Positions 45,272 through 58,043 of a stretch of 64,000 nt of DNA are shown piece after piece. The DNA comes from Sipunculus nudus (Eukaryota; Annelida; Sipuncula; Golfingiida; Sipunculidae). Numbering within the stretch: the stretch's first letter is position 1; each line of letters opens with the position of its first letter. A program made the translations under genes and the position numbers. The stretch is from the NCBI GenBank assembly GCA_026874595.1, contig CM049320.1:40916714-40980713 (forward strand), read 5' to 3'. The notes under the pieces are model-generated. The model was not told the DNA's origin. It ran no database searches and saw only the letters and a list, made by a program, of their open reading frames with translations.

Positions 45272-45979
45272 TGTTATGGAGTGAGAAAGGGTGTATATGT
45301 GACTTGACATATATTTAAAGGAATATTTCAATATTTCATCTAAAATTTACTTTAGAGGCAAATAAAAATCAATCTTGGTTTCAGTCTGTTCTGATATTCA
45401 GACAGAGCCAAAGAATTATTAATGTTCATCAGACGACCAAGTATCTAATGGCAATTCAGTATGTTTGTAGAGCCTAAATGTTCTCTCCCAAATTAGCTCT
45501 AAATTGGTTTCTATGATGAGGCAGGCAGATTATGTTTATATGAGTCTGTAAATAGGACTTGTAGGTCAGTCTATAACTGGATGTATGTCAGGTCAGACTT
45601 GGGATTTTCCATAGCACTTTTGTCCAATCAGATCTCATGAAAGATAGGAAAAACACTTATAACTCTGATGTAATTGTGACCTACTTTGAGTCATCCAATA
45701 AGGTTTAGCTTTTATGACGAAATGCAGAAATATGGATATGTACGTCTCATATGTCACATGACAGCTCTGTAACAAAACTATCTGTAGTGCGCACTGAGAG
45801 TCAGAGAGATGGGGAATCTCTTGCCAGGCCGGCAGGCCTCAGCAGAGGTTATCCCAGAACTCTTGCTATTGAATAAAGACTTCTGTCATCAAACTGGTCT
45901 TGGAACATTGTCTGCCACGCGCATCAGCAACCTGTATATGATACAGGTGGGGACATTCCCCAACCCCACCTCCGTATCA
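45272..45979 (+). repeat. 5' LTR
   Basis: Begins TGTTATGGAGTG and ends GTATCA. Contains an AATAAA at 45872-45877, expected for the R region. Confidence 0.92.
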
Positions 45980-45982
45980 TTT

Positions 45983-45993
45983 TGGTGGAGACC
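45983..45993 (+). promoter_or_regulatory. Candidate primer-binding site
   Basis: TGGTGGAGACC three bases after the 5' LTR. TGG would pair with the CCA end of a tRNA. The tRNA was not identified. Confidence 0.5.
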
Positions 45994-48828
45994 AGGTCTC
46001 ATATCATTATGGTGGATGAACCAGGATTCACTTCAAGCACATCAGCGCCAGAAAAACCGACAATGCTTCCAGCTGGAGTGAAGAATGAAGATCCCCTCTC
46101 GCAACCACAGGTGCCATTGACTGGTCTACCAACCCATGCATTGGACCTTCAACCCACGTACCGGATTACAGCCTAACATCAAGAATGTCATCTCTGCTGC
46201 TGAAGGTATCAAACTTTTGCTAAGAACTTCTCTTCAAACTTTAACTTGGCTGCAGTTTCTCAGTGCTCTGCTTGAGAAGATCAAAGACTCTCACTGTATC
46301 TTTCAACCACAAGGACACTGTAATCAGCATATTGCTTTAACCATGACTTCAAGTTGCTAAAATGACTGTTTTTCGCTAAAAAAAAAGCAAGTGCTGTGAT
46401 ATCTCAACCTGAGATCATCATTGTTTGGACCAGCCACAAAAAAAAATCAATATCGGGACCAGCCAGCTTCGGGCCTATGTCAACAATACTCCTGGCCATA
46501 CCACGTGCACTGTGTTTTGTGTGACAACAAGTTCCTCACTATGTTCCTGCAACTACTAGAAGCAGACTGGACGTTCTATCTTCTGCATCACCTCCCATAC
46601 CATGACTCCAGGAAGACAAAGAAACCACCCAAGTCAGCAGAGAAGACCACAGAAGACTCAAAGATGACAAGATTTCCTGAGGTAATGCAAACAAAACCAG
46701 AGACTCTGAATTTTACATGCCCAATGTAAATTTGGGGCATTTCATAATATTTTGCATGTATATGTTGTAAAAAAAAAAATATGTATGTAGTACACTATAA
46801 CTTTCTCTTATTGCTGTGTCATAGTTGTAATATGATATAATTTAATGTCTCTATCTAATTGATATGGTTAGGAAGAGGCTTACAAAAAAACACATAAAAC
46901 AGTGTAGAACTGTCAATGTTAGATTTGATACAGTAATGTCTATCTAAGATGTTTATATGTAATGTCACCAAAATGACTGTATTGATTTAAATACCATAAT
47001 TCCTAGAGAAGAGCAATATGCAAAACCATCAGCATGTTAGCATTCATTTATATTGAGATTTTCTCATGTGTTGTTCCATACCAAATCATCAGGTATCATG
47101 ATGCTCTCTTGGCTAAATTTAATGGAATGGTAGCACATTGTGTCACCAAAGCACAATGCGATGCTTATTTTCAATTGTCACAGTTTGGTCCTCAAACACG
47201 GGTTCTTGGGAAGCCCCCCAATATATAGGGAATTGGACAAACTGGGGAGTGTGCTGACTCCAAAAATCAATAATGCACTGACCTGTGGTCACATTATTGC
47301 CTCAAACAAGGGTTTGATATGGTTAACCTCATTAATAGCTGGACATGCCAGGCAAGAAATGTAGGTTAACACAGGAATTCTTCTCATAGGAATTCATATT
47401 CATGCGTACTATGACAGACATGTTTCATGAGCAAATGCATTCTGGTCATGCATTCATGATACTGATAACCCATAAACCAAGATGTGGAATGACAAGGTTT
47501 CGATCATTAACAGTATTCTTTTAATTTACATCATCACTCTACAGATGTATGTTTGATCTTACACATAAATGGCTAGCAATAAAATTACCATCTTAATCCT
47601 AGGACTAGATCAAAACATGCAACTGTCAGTGAATTATTTCATTATCATCATATTTTTACACATTTCGCCTTGTTCATGCACAAAAATGGGTAATAAATGG
47701 GAATATATGTACAACATTCCTCTATCGTTAGGAATGACCTCATTCTGTCATGTACTTATCCGCTGGTACCGTACACCAGTGTGTAATGCTAAAGGATAAT
47801 TAGCAAATCCACCTTCCATTATTCTCAATTCAACTTGTCCCAATGGCAAGTATGAAAGCCAAGATGTATTTTGAATCATCGGTACTGTTCAACACACAGA
47901 GCAGATTATCATGTACCTATGTATATGTTAAACTCTTAGGCACAAGAGTGTAAACTTTGTCAGATTAGGAATTCATGATCACTTTTTCCATAGGAATTGT
48001 ATGTTAAGCTACAGGCATTGCTAATTCACTTGTTATAATTGGTAATGCATATTGCTGTTCGACAGAACATCTTTATGTAACATCACTTACTGTATGTTCA
48101 AATGGTTTACATACTTTGACTTATTCCATTGCTTATACAGTATGCATAGTACTTGTAAATTCTAGCTGTGCATTCATTATGAACATGATGCTATAATCAT
48201 ATCTATTAAGATATTTATTTATTGATTCTACTTAGATGCTGTCATACATATATAATCTGCTGCTGTACTGCTTATATTAGGATGTCAAATTATGTCATCA
48301 TAGTTGCAATGTTGTTCCTGATTTTCTTACAAATCAGCATTTTCTCTTTAAGATAGTTAAGGATTGTCAATTCACGAAAAAAATGTCTTTAGAACATGTA
48401 TGTATAGCTATAGACTTATTTATGTAGTTTCTCAGCTTATTTAGCTATTGCTACAGCATTGTGGTTGTACTACTACAAAAATTTCCAATAGGCACTTCCT
48501 CCAATTCCTTACACTGTTACATCTGGAACTGTGACATATGTTCATGTACTTCACATCTATATTGATATGTGCCATCTATTACACCTCAGTGATGTAATAC
48601 TTTACTCTCTACAGACATATATCCAACACACTGTCACTAGTGCCAGCTAGTTCTATTCACATTATGGCTACTGTTCTTGCAGTTAATGCAGACTTAAGCA
48701 GTATATCTTGATCTTTACACATTATGTATTTCTGTCATCTGTATCCCAGTTATGTTTCTTGCAATAACTAAATTTTTCTCCGACTTAGCCCATGAGGCCA
48801 GAGCCTCATTCTGAATACCAGAGGGTTA

Positions 48829-49536
48829 TGTTATGGAGTGAGAAAGGGTGTATATGTGACTTGACATATATTTAAAGGAATATTTCAATATTTCATCTAA
48901 AATTTACTTTAGAGGCAAATAAAAATCAATCTTGGTTTCAGTCTGTTCTGATATTCAGACAGAGCCAAAGAATTATTAATGTTCATCAGACGACCAAGTA
49001 TCTAATGGCAATTCAGTATGTTTGTAGAGCCTAAATGTTCTCTCCCAAATTAGCTCTAAATTGGTTTCTATGATGAGGCAGGCAGATTATGTTTATATGA
49101 GTCTGTAAATAGGACTTGTAGGTCAGTCTATAACTGGATGTATGTCAGGTCAGACTTGGGATTTTCCATAGCACTTTTGTCCAATCAGATCTCATGAAAG
49201 ATAGGAAAAACACTTATAACTCTGATGTAATTGTGACCTACTTTGAGTCATCCAATAAGGTTTAGCTTTTATGACGAAATGCAGAAATATGGATATGTAC
49301 GTCTCATATGTCACATGACAGCTCTGTAACAAAACTATCTGTAGTGCGCACTGAGAGTCAGAGAGATGGGGAATCTCTTGCCAGGCCGGCAGGCCTCAGC
49401 AGAGGTTATCCCAGAACTCTTGCTATTGAATAAAGACTTCTGTCATCAAACTGGTCTTGGAACATTGTCTGCCACGCGCATCAGCAACCTGTATATGATA
49501 CAGGTGGGGACATTCCCCAACCCCACCTCTGTATCA
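48829..49536 (+). repeat. 3' LTR
   Basis: Same length as the 5' LTR, with AATAAA at 49429-49434. Preceded by a short purine run (agaggg, about 48820-48825) that may serve as the polypurine tract. Confidence 0.92.
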
Positions 49537-49540
49537 CATT

Positions 49541-50559
49541 AACCAGATTCTCAGGGAGACGGGCTGTCTGGTGTCTATAAACCAGAGCATCTGTCAATTC
49601 ATCATGGTGTGAATGAAATCAGCTGCTCCCTTCAAAACTAATTGTCCTGTGGCCTGTTACATTTAAATATTGCTGTGCCTCTAACAAAACATACTGACAG
49701 ACATTAAAGGTCAAATAGCCCATAAAGCTTTTGACATAATGCTGGTGAACCTTCAGAAAATACTTCATTACTTGAATTGGATTTTTTTGTATCCTAAACC
49801 GATGATGATTGAACACTTTGCCAAGACAATTTATTGTAGACTGGGGGGAAATGCAACTTACCCATCATGTACAGCAAGTCAGCTAAATGACTGCTGAGGA
49901 ATTAATCCTCAGATATAAGTGTGAAAATGTTCCTTGAGGAAAATTATGCGGAGTCTATTGAAAACCTGAGAGCTAGATTATTCATCTTTTTCTCTCATGT
50001 AAGATAGAAGAAAATTTTGCTGCAGTAACAAAATCACGTTTCCCTTAATGTATTCCAGTTAATGGACTGTGACTGAGTTATTGTATTGCAAGTTCTAGTA
50101 GGGAGTATAACCAAATGATTGCTTTGATAATTTACAGTACATTTATATGGAGTATCATGTTTAGATTTTAGCATGAGAACTTTTGTTGAAAAAGCACACG
50201 CCTCTCATTTGATGTTAGTTTCAGTACAGTTAAATTCCATGTGAGCTGTCTCTGTCTGGTGGTCTCTATAGTAACAACTGTTTGTTGTAGACTTCAAAAG
50301 ATATGCACCTGTGTAGTTTGGTTTTCTCATGGTTTTGTCTCTGGAGGTGTGTCCATCTTAAGATTCATGTAATAATTGGAAGTCAGCATAATAGGAAGTG
50401 GTGATTGGCCAGAAGACGGTCAGGACTTGTGATGTCTGCATGCATAAGTCAGATGTGATTAAGACAAAACTTGCTACAGTGTGCCTGATCAGCACGCCAG
50501 TGTGTGTTGCATGATGAAATCTGCAGTCCAGGGGCAGGCCTGTGTGCATCAGATTTCAG
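49541..50559. other. Unassigned sequence
   Basis: No repeat structure or recognised protein. Confidence 0.45.
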
Positions 50560-51167
50560 ACAGCTGAGAGATGTCTATAAGCATAGCTTGTCGGTGGCTG
50601 AAGAAGGCCATGGTGATTTCTCTGTAACAGCCTTCAACGCGAGTATTGCATTTTTCAATGGACTGGTAATCTGGTGAATTTACACCTGTTGTGAGCGCTT
50701 CCAGAAACAGACCAACGACATATATATAAATGCATAACAGTGGAGGTACTGGATATTGCTGTGTGGAAGCGTATTCTGCTACCTATAGCCAGATGACTCA
50801 AGAAGATATCAGCTGTGAAAGACATTTATTCTAAGTCAAGATAGAATTGTCTGTGTGCTAATTAGTTAGTACTGTGTGAACTGTGTCTTGAGAGATATAC
50901 AGTACTCCAATGAGGAACTATTGGTGGTTGGAGCTCTGTGTATCAAAAGTGGACTGATTCAAATGTGAATGCAGTACAAGTGACGGTGAGCCGGGCAGCA
51001 CAACATTCCGATGTCATGTGTGGCATGTGATCAGAAGTCTAAACAAGGAAATTCTCTATGAATAGTGGATAATGGACTTGGTGACTGTTTCTGTGATTAT
51101 TATCAGACGTTTATTATCACCATGCAGTGCTTGTATGTATGGAGCCCCTCTCCAGAGAAACGCAAGT
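50560..51167 (+). other. Possible 5' UTR and first coding exon, plus strand
   Basis: Unique-looking sequence with an ATG at 51122 opening MQCLYVWSPSPEKRK, then AAGT|gtatgt, a good donor. No second exon was identified downstream, so this is speculative. It has no visible repeat character. Confidence 0.15.
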
Positions 51168-53810
51168 GTATGTTTCTTTAATATATTGATTTGTTTCTGT
51201 TAATTATGTCTGAATTATCTTTTTAGAGTGTATGTTTGCATGAGTTTCAGCCAGTTGGTTTGACAGTTAAAAGAACCTGGTTGTTTACATCTCTAGTGGT
51301 GTGACATCAACAGACATAGGAACCAGTCAAGATAAGATATCTCGGGTCACACAATAATGTTACCAGTTCCATAAAATAGCAATATCTATTCCTAGTTTTC
51401 ACATCTTTCATGCTTTTGAGCCACTGATCTACAAATCTTATGCATTCCAGTATGAATAAGCAAGCAAGCAGGAGTCTTTTTTACACTATAAAAAATAAGA
51501 ATAGAAATCAAAGACTATTACTGTGCTGTCATGAATGACGGTAAAGGTGGTTCTTTTTAATACTTTTCCAACTCAATCAATTGGTAATAAATAACACATA
51601 CAAACATATTTGCAGAATGAGAATTAAGTATCATAATATGAAAAATGATGTATTTCAAATGTTCCCTTATTTAGGTATTCTGGTAATGCGAGAAACAACA
51701 GTTTTCATGAACCAGATAATTTTTTTTAAAGTTTGTTTGCACATCAGGAAGTAGACAACACAATTACATTAAATATTCTTATTAGACGAGGATAAGCTAT
51801 GACACCAGAACATGATATTGGTTAAATTATATCATGAAAGTGCATGACAAGGAACAGAAATATATTAATCAGAATACAGTGGTTCTCCAGGAACCGAGCC
51901 TGTAAGTTAAGGAGATTTTAACAGCAGATCTAAATATCCAATGACAGTTCTTGGAAAACAGCAGTCATAACCACACAATATGACATCTGATCAAGTTTCA
52001 CAGCTAATCATTAAAAGAAACATTATTAAAACATGATTTAATTTGTGTAGTTTCTCTGCAAACAAAATCATCAAAGAACTAGATGAAAATGTAATTTCTC
52101 ATATTTATTAAAAAGGAATATTACAGGAGTCTTTGAGGTGGTAAGTAGCGACTTATCATCAGATGTGCAAAACTGTCAAAACATGGCAGAGCCGCAGAAC
52201 AAGTTGGTCAAATGTCCCCCCAATCACAGTCCAGTATACCTAGCAACATGTTGCACGTTTTACTCATGCAAAGGATTGACAATGTACAGCTGGCTTCAAA
52301 CATGAAGGAAACAAATTACAAGTTTGATTTTTATTAATATAGCTGAACCACCACTACTCGGCAGTATCACTACTTAAAAGTTCTCAGGCTGATATCTTTA
52401 TCAAAGGCTAGTATAGCTATAAAGGATCAATAAAATATGGAAATAAAAATAATATTTTCATTTAACCTGAGAAAGTAGTCCTTTTGATGACTGAGTACCT
52501 CATATGTCCCAAATTAGCAATGCCAGCTTTTTCATCTGCTAGTATTGGCTTCATGCCTGCTGTCTTTACATTACATCCTTCTTTAATTAAGTCTCTGAGG
52601 AAGACTGCATGAAAGTACTTATTCTAAATTTGTACATTTAAATACATCCAAATTTGACTGAACCCAAAAACACTCTACTGGGAAGCTGACATGCTGGCTA
52701 TCAAAGACTGATTTATCTTTTAAGCCTTTCACAGGCCTGTTTTCAACCTCCCACATATTCGGTGAAACTCTAGGTTTCCATTTTCCTCTGCTTCAACCAT
52801 TTGTCTTTGAAATTTTTCCTTTACACTGAGCACTGTCAGCAACCCACAGGTTTCTGAGTCCCTACGCATCTCCACTGCCTCAATACATCTTCACTAGCTA
52901 TATATTTATAACATTCTTTAATCCAATGCTTTCTCTCTCTGTGAAGTCCTATGAAAACCAATAAGCCCAGCAATCCATGAGGGTCACAAGTTTACACCAG
53001 ACCAACTCTTGTTATTTCTTTTTCTTCTGAAATACTTATTTTAAAGCCAAAAGCATGGGTAGATTCTAAAATACATATAAATACCATGTCTATGGGAAAT
53101 AATGCAGTAATCATATTTCATAAAAGAGCTTTGTTAAGCTGGATTTAGTGGATCTATAAAACTTATTTCAAACAGCAATTTTGAAGTCACTGGGGTAGTA
53201 ACCGACATGTTGCCTACATATTCTCTGGTAACAGTCATCCTGTAGTGTTTTTCAAACCTGTAAAGCTAGGCTGTATTAATTAAAGACTCTGAAATGTTTG
53301 CTATTTTCTCTTCATGTCCTTGTAGACATGCAGTCCAAATGCCACTGGTCCCACTTTTTTGAGACAGACTTATAATTTGATAAAATTAGTGGTTTTTGAT
53401 ACTGAGGGGTGAAACGGCACTATAGATAAAGACCACTACTCTTGACCAATTTTATTTCAAATTAATTTTTAAAATTTTTCCTTAGTTATACAGATAACTA
53501 AATTGTCTTAATACACTTTTTTAAATATATTTGGTTATTTACATTTGATAAATGTAAATTAAGTTTTCTCTAAAAAACTGGTATTCTCCATTGTAATGGA
53601 CCCTGTGACCATTTTGTCCCTTATTAACACTTGATTTTTCACCTTTTGTTTATGGACTTTTTTTCAAGTGTATTATGCTGAATACATTCCGCAACAATCA
53701 GACATGAATTGTTACTAAAAAATGCAAAATCAAATATTTAAAATGAAATTACAAATATACAAATTATACTTTTAAAATATTTTAAAAAATATATTTATAG
53801 TAAATATTAT
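51168..53810. other. Unassigned AT-rich sequence
   Basis: No open frame above background, no tandem array and no terminal repeats recognised. Confidence 0.45.
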
Positions 53811-53986
53811 TTATTTTCTACAGTGATGTTCACCCATATGTTCAGAAGAAAGACGTCTATCTGCAGTGAGGTATTCTGGGAGATGGATTAGGTTGACTTT
53901 TTCGTCTTCCGCCATGGAGTAGACTGTGCAGTACCAGCAGGTGACATGTCTTTGTTGAGGGCCATTACGGGCCTTCACCGATGTAC
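53811..53986 (-). CDS. Candidate terminal coding exon of an unidentified gene
   Basis: An open frame after a plausible acceptor (cttaacgtgctattag), encoding a hydrophilic tail that contains RHVTCWYCTVYSMAEDEK and ends SEHMGEHHCRK then TAA. An AATAAA overlaps the stop codon. Cys, His and Trp content is unlike the surrounding AT-rich sequence. I do not recognise the protein. It could also be chance, since only 58 codons are open. Confidence 0.3.
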
Positions 53987-54827
53987 CTAATAGCACGTTA
54001 AGATGATTTACTGGGTTATATCCTCTTAGAAGAAGCCACCATTTTCACAGGAAGCGGGAGACAGTTTATAAATGGAACCACCCTAGTCTCTCCAAAACTG
54101 ATGATAAAAGGACTGGTTCCTTTTAACCATCATATAAGTCTTTCTGAAAGTTCCTGAAAGGGGTTACAAACATATATTATGTAAAAGAACAAAGCTTATC
54201 GTAAAAAGTGAAGATGAAAGCCGATGTATAGGAGTTCCTTTCAATAGCTACTGATAGGTGTGGTAGTATGTATATCAATCATGTGTTATCTATGTGTAGC
54301 AAGGTTACAGCTGGGAATGGAACAAAGTAGGTAGCTTTTTTTTATGAACTGTACACATCTCACTGTACACATGCACAGGTGTACACAAATCTCAGTACTG
54401 GGTATAGAACAGAGGCAAACCCAGAAAAAAAAATACCAGACAAAAAGTGTTCAATTGAGTGTCTAGAGTTAACAAAAAGAAAAAGGGTGATATCTCCACA
54501 TCTTATGAATATGAAAGAAACCATCTGAATAACTGATAATTTAATGGATAGAACTTTGTCTGAAGATAGTATGACATTCAATGCTGATTGAACTGCATGG
54601 CTGTTCTCAGTAAGCCATTTCAACTCCTGAGTAAACTTCTCTTTGTACAATGAATGGAGTGAAAAGAACAAACGATGCATCATGTGTAATCATGCCTCAA
54701 AAAGAATCTGGGATAAAACATCCATGGACAAAATGCTAAAAGACAAAACATCCATTCACAAAAACCATGCACATGAAAAATCACAAGTGATAGAATATCC
54801 ACAAGGTGCCAAGGGGAACAAACTATG

Positions 54828-56322
54828 AACAAGCAAATATGTGGAATTATTGTCCCCCGCTTTGGGATCTTGTTGTTTTTAATGCTTGATAAAGGACGGA
54901 CAGACATGAGAGCAATCACTGACCAAAATTTGAATGACATCAGATAATATTTAGGAAAGTTATAGAAAGGAAACAAAAACCTGACAGACGGACAGACAAA
55001 GTGACAGACAGACAAACAGAAGCCAGACACTCCAAAACAAATCCCAACCAGGGTATGCATAAGAGCAATGACTGACCAAAATTTGAATGAAATAGGAAAA
55101 TATTTAGGAAAGTGATCGCATGGAAATGAAAACCTGACAGACAGACAGACAAAGTGACAGACATCCAGACACACAGACAGAAGCCAGACACTGCAAAACC
55201 AATTCCAACCAAGGTAAGCATGAGAGCAATCACTGACCAAAATTTGAATGAACTCTGATAATATTTAGGAAAGATATCGCACTGAAATGAAAACCTGACA
55301 GACAGACAAAGTGACAGACAGACAGACAGATAGAGAGAAGCCAGACACTCCAAAACCAAATCCAACCTAGGTAAGCATGAGAGCAATCACTGACCAAAAT
55401 TTGGATGAAATCGGATAATATTTAGGAAAGAAATAGAAGGGAAACGAAAACCTGACAGACGGACAGACAAAGTGACAGATAGACAAACAGAAAGCCAGAC
55501 ACTCCAAAACCAATCCCAACCAGGGTATGCATAAGAGCAATGACTGACCAAAATTTGAATGAAATAGGAAAATATTTAGGAAAGTGATCGCATGGAAATG
55601 AAAACCTGACAGACAGACAGACAAAGTGACAGACATCCAGACACACAGACAGAAGCCAGACACTGCAAAACCAATTCCAACCAAGGTAAGCATGAGAGCA
55701 ATCACTGACCAAAATTTGAATGAACTCTGATAATATTTAGGAAAGATATCGCACTGAAATGAAAACCTGAAAGACAGACAAAATGACAGACAGACAGACA
55801 GATAGAGAGAAGCCAGACACTGCAAAACCAAATCCAACCTAGGTAAGCATGAGAGCAATCACTGACCAAAATTTGAATGAAATCGGATAATATTTAGGAA
55901 AGTTATCACATGGAAATGAAAACCTGACAGACAGACAAAGTGACAGGCAGACAGACGGACAGAAGCCTGACACTCCTAAACCAATCCCAACCCAAGGTAT
56001 GCATGAGAGCAATCACTGCCCAAAATTTCGAATGAAATCGGATAATATTTAGGAAAGTTATTGCATGGAAACAAAAACCTGACTGACAGACAGACAAAGT
56101 GACAGACAGACAGACAGAAGCCAGACACTCCAAAACCAATCCCAACCAAGGTATGCATAAGGGCAATCACTGACCCAAATTTGGATGAAATCGTATAATA
56201 ATTAGGAAAGTTATAGCATGGAAACAATACCGGATGGACAGACAGACAGAAGGACAGCTAGACGGACGGACAGATGGGCAGGTCGATTACTATAGGGCAC
56301 CCGCTTTTCAAGCTCGGCCCTA
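54828..56322 (+). mobile_element. Pearl/HINE-like element, family H, GACA-rich higher-order core
   Basis: Starts AACAAGCAAATATGTGG and continues into gtcccccgctttggg. About nine ~155-bp units of 'gagagcaatcactgaccaaaatttgaatgaaat ... ctgacagacagacaaagtgacag ... agccagacactccaaaacc' follow. It ends with ggatggacagacagac...gacggacgg and a GGGC..CGCTT/AAGC..GCCC hairpin (56295-56320). The frames it creates on the minus strand are repeat artefacts. Confidence 0.85.
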
Positions 56323-56421
56323 ATAAATTTTATTCACATGTAACATATATGTAAGATCAAATATTAGAAAAAAATACCAGCTTTCATGGTTGTTTTAGTC
56401 CCATACTGGGTGACAACCGGA

Positions 56422-56510
56422 CCTGGGCTGACCCCCTCTGGGGCGGACAACCCACTATAATGGACAAAGCATCCTGTCCCATGACTGTCCGCCCCAGAGG
56501 GGTTTCACTG
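56422..56510. mobile_element. Foldback/Tigger-like MITE
   Basis: A perfect 17-bp inverted repeat, CCCCTCTGGGGCGGACA (56433-56449) and its complement (56486-56502). The right end continues to tttcactg|TA, the Tigger-type terminus. The left terminus has decayed. Confidence 0.65.
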
Positions 56511-56514
56511 TATA

Positions 56515-57746
56515 CCTAAAATATTGACAGAGTAAATTCAGTCCAAATTGTACATCATGCTGAAAGGTCAAGGTAATCGCTGGGTTGTTGATGCTGATTT
56601 GTCGTCTAAACTTAAGTTTTAAGCTGTTCCCCGTTTTGGGCCTTGTCTTTCTTATATGTCTGACAGATTAAGGAAATGTTATAGAGATAATATGACTTCT
56701 TCAGATGTGCATACATATTGTTTTTGATCCATTATGCAATCAATTTAATCAATTATGAAAGAAAACAACCACTCATTGATATAAATGATATATTGGCACA
56801 CCAATGGTCTTCACTAATTTTAATCTGTCTACTGGTTAGGGATTGTGAATATATCGATCATAATGTCACAACCTGAACCTGCGACGTCTGACAAAGACCA
56901 TGCTGGGTTGCAAGGACTAATCAAACAAACCTACACCAGGACTTAACCCTGCGCCAAGTTTACTGCACTGGTTGGTCAACTTATGACCACACAATCAGAG
57001 AGGCCCCACAAAATGGTACTTTAACCAGCTATTTCTCACATACAAGTTGACCTGGGACACATATATGGTTACTGAGAGCAGGGTTGATGTTATTGTTAGT
57101 TATGTTGCTTCTTGTATTCCAGACAACCATTATCTCTCCCACCTAGGTATGAACCATCAATGTGTGCTGAAGTGTAAAGTGAAAGTTAAATATGCACCTG
57201 AGTAATTTGTTAGGGTAGGTTATAAAATTTTATGTGTCACAGACTGATCAAACAATCACTGTATAATGGTTGCCCCTTGACTGTCTGTGATGCATAAGAT
57301 TTATTGTTCCATCAACATGAAGTACAAGGTCATGAGGGACAGTCCACTGCTAACTCCCCCAATTATCTATCATTGTTCAGGTGCTAACAGTGTATGAAAG
57401 TGATCATAAATGTAGCATACATTAAAGCCTGTTGACCTTCAATACCATCTACCACCCATCTGCCAGAGGTCATTTTTACTCAAAACAAATCTCTCCTGTT
57501 TGGGCACTGTTGGAGGGCAGACACCACTTGTCTTAACTGTCAAACTTTAAAATGAAAACATTGCAAGGGAACACCTATTTACATTCCACATGTGCACTCT
57601 TACAAAATATTACTTCTTCTGTTAAGTCTTTACCATGCACAAAAACACCCATGTTTATGTAATTTGCCTTGAAACAATTCTTATCCAACACACTTGTACG
57701 GATTCACATTGTCCTGATCACATTTATACCTATGCCACTGGTGTAA
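56515..57746. other. Unassigned sequence
   Basis: A few GC-richer patches (56870-57010) without recognised features. Lies downstream of the candidate exon 57747-58043. Confidence 0.4.
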
Positions 57747-58043
57747 TTAGAAGCCCCATTGCATTGTGGGGGTAAAATTTGACTCCAACAATCCCTTAAC
57801 AGCAGAGTCGTACTCAATCTTACCAGTCTGAGTCTGTGCAGTGTATGCCATCTGTATCTTAATGTTTTCATGCGACAAACACTGTTTTCCCATTAATAAT
57901 ATATATTCCTTATCTGATCTCCTGTATAACTGGTCACCCAGCTGTAATTTCCAAACAAAATTCTGTAGGTCAATTGAATTTCCATCGATTTCCCAGGCAG
58001 ATTTTCTTTCCAAAGTGTTCAGAAAAAAATTCTCAAATATCAA
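57747..58043 (-). CDS. Candidate terminal coding exon of an unidentified gene
   Basis: A 98-codon open frame directly after a cag acceptor (aattcag|TTG), ending in TAA. Composition is protein-like rather than repeat-like: it has WEIDGNSIDLQNFVWKLQLG in the middle and ends FTPTMQWGF. The pattern of charged and hydrophobic residues suggests a globular C-terminal domain. I do not recognise the family. The TTG at its start is simply the first codon after the acceptor, not an initiation codon. No upstream partner exon was found between 58044 and 64000, where most sequence is repeat. Confidence 0.4.
   Translation of the reverse strand: MIFENFFLNTLERKSAWEIDGNSIDLQNFVWKLQLGDQLYRRSDKEYILLMGKQCLSHENIKIQMAYTAQTQTGKIEYDSAVKGLLESNFTPTMQWGF

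Larger units (their letters stand above)
45272..49536 (+). mobile_element. Complete non-autonomous LTR retrotransposon (LARD-like)
   Basis: Two 708-bp LTRs (45272-45979 and 48829-49536), TG...CA ended, differing at one base I can see (cctcCgta versus cctcTgta). Flanks carry CATT on both sides (45268-45271 and 49537-49540); the match extends to ACATT if the terminal A is shared. The 2849-bp interior has no gag, protease, reverse transcriptase or integrase frame, only short frames. It must have moved using another element's proteins. Strand is set by the polyA signal and primer site. Confidence 0.92.

Noticed and set aside
45809-46729. Short plus-strand frames after the 5' LTR, considered as gag
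   Set aside because: No zinc knuckle, capsid or protease motif; the frames are short and unconnected, so the interior is treated as noncoding.
54360-54683. 107-codon minus-strand frame (contains TQELKWLTENSHAVQSALNV)
   Set aside because: Partly protein-like, but no acceptor, donor or recognised family; it becomes low-complexity hydrophobic toward its end.
54680-56227. Minus-strand frames up to 186 codons rich in Cys, Leu, Ser and Val, resembling membrane proteins
   Set aside because: They are the complement of GACAGACAGAC-rich ~155-bp units of element H; the same protein is repeated with each unit.
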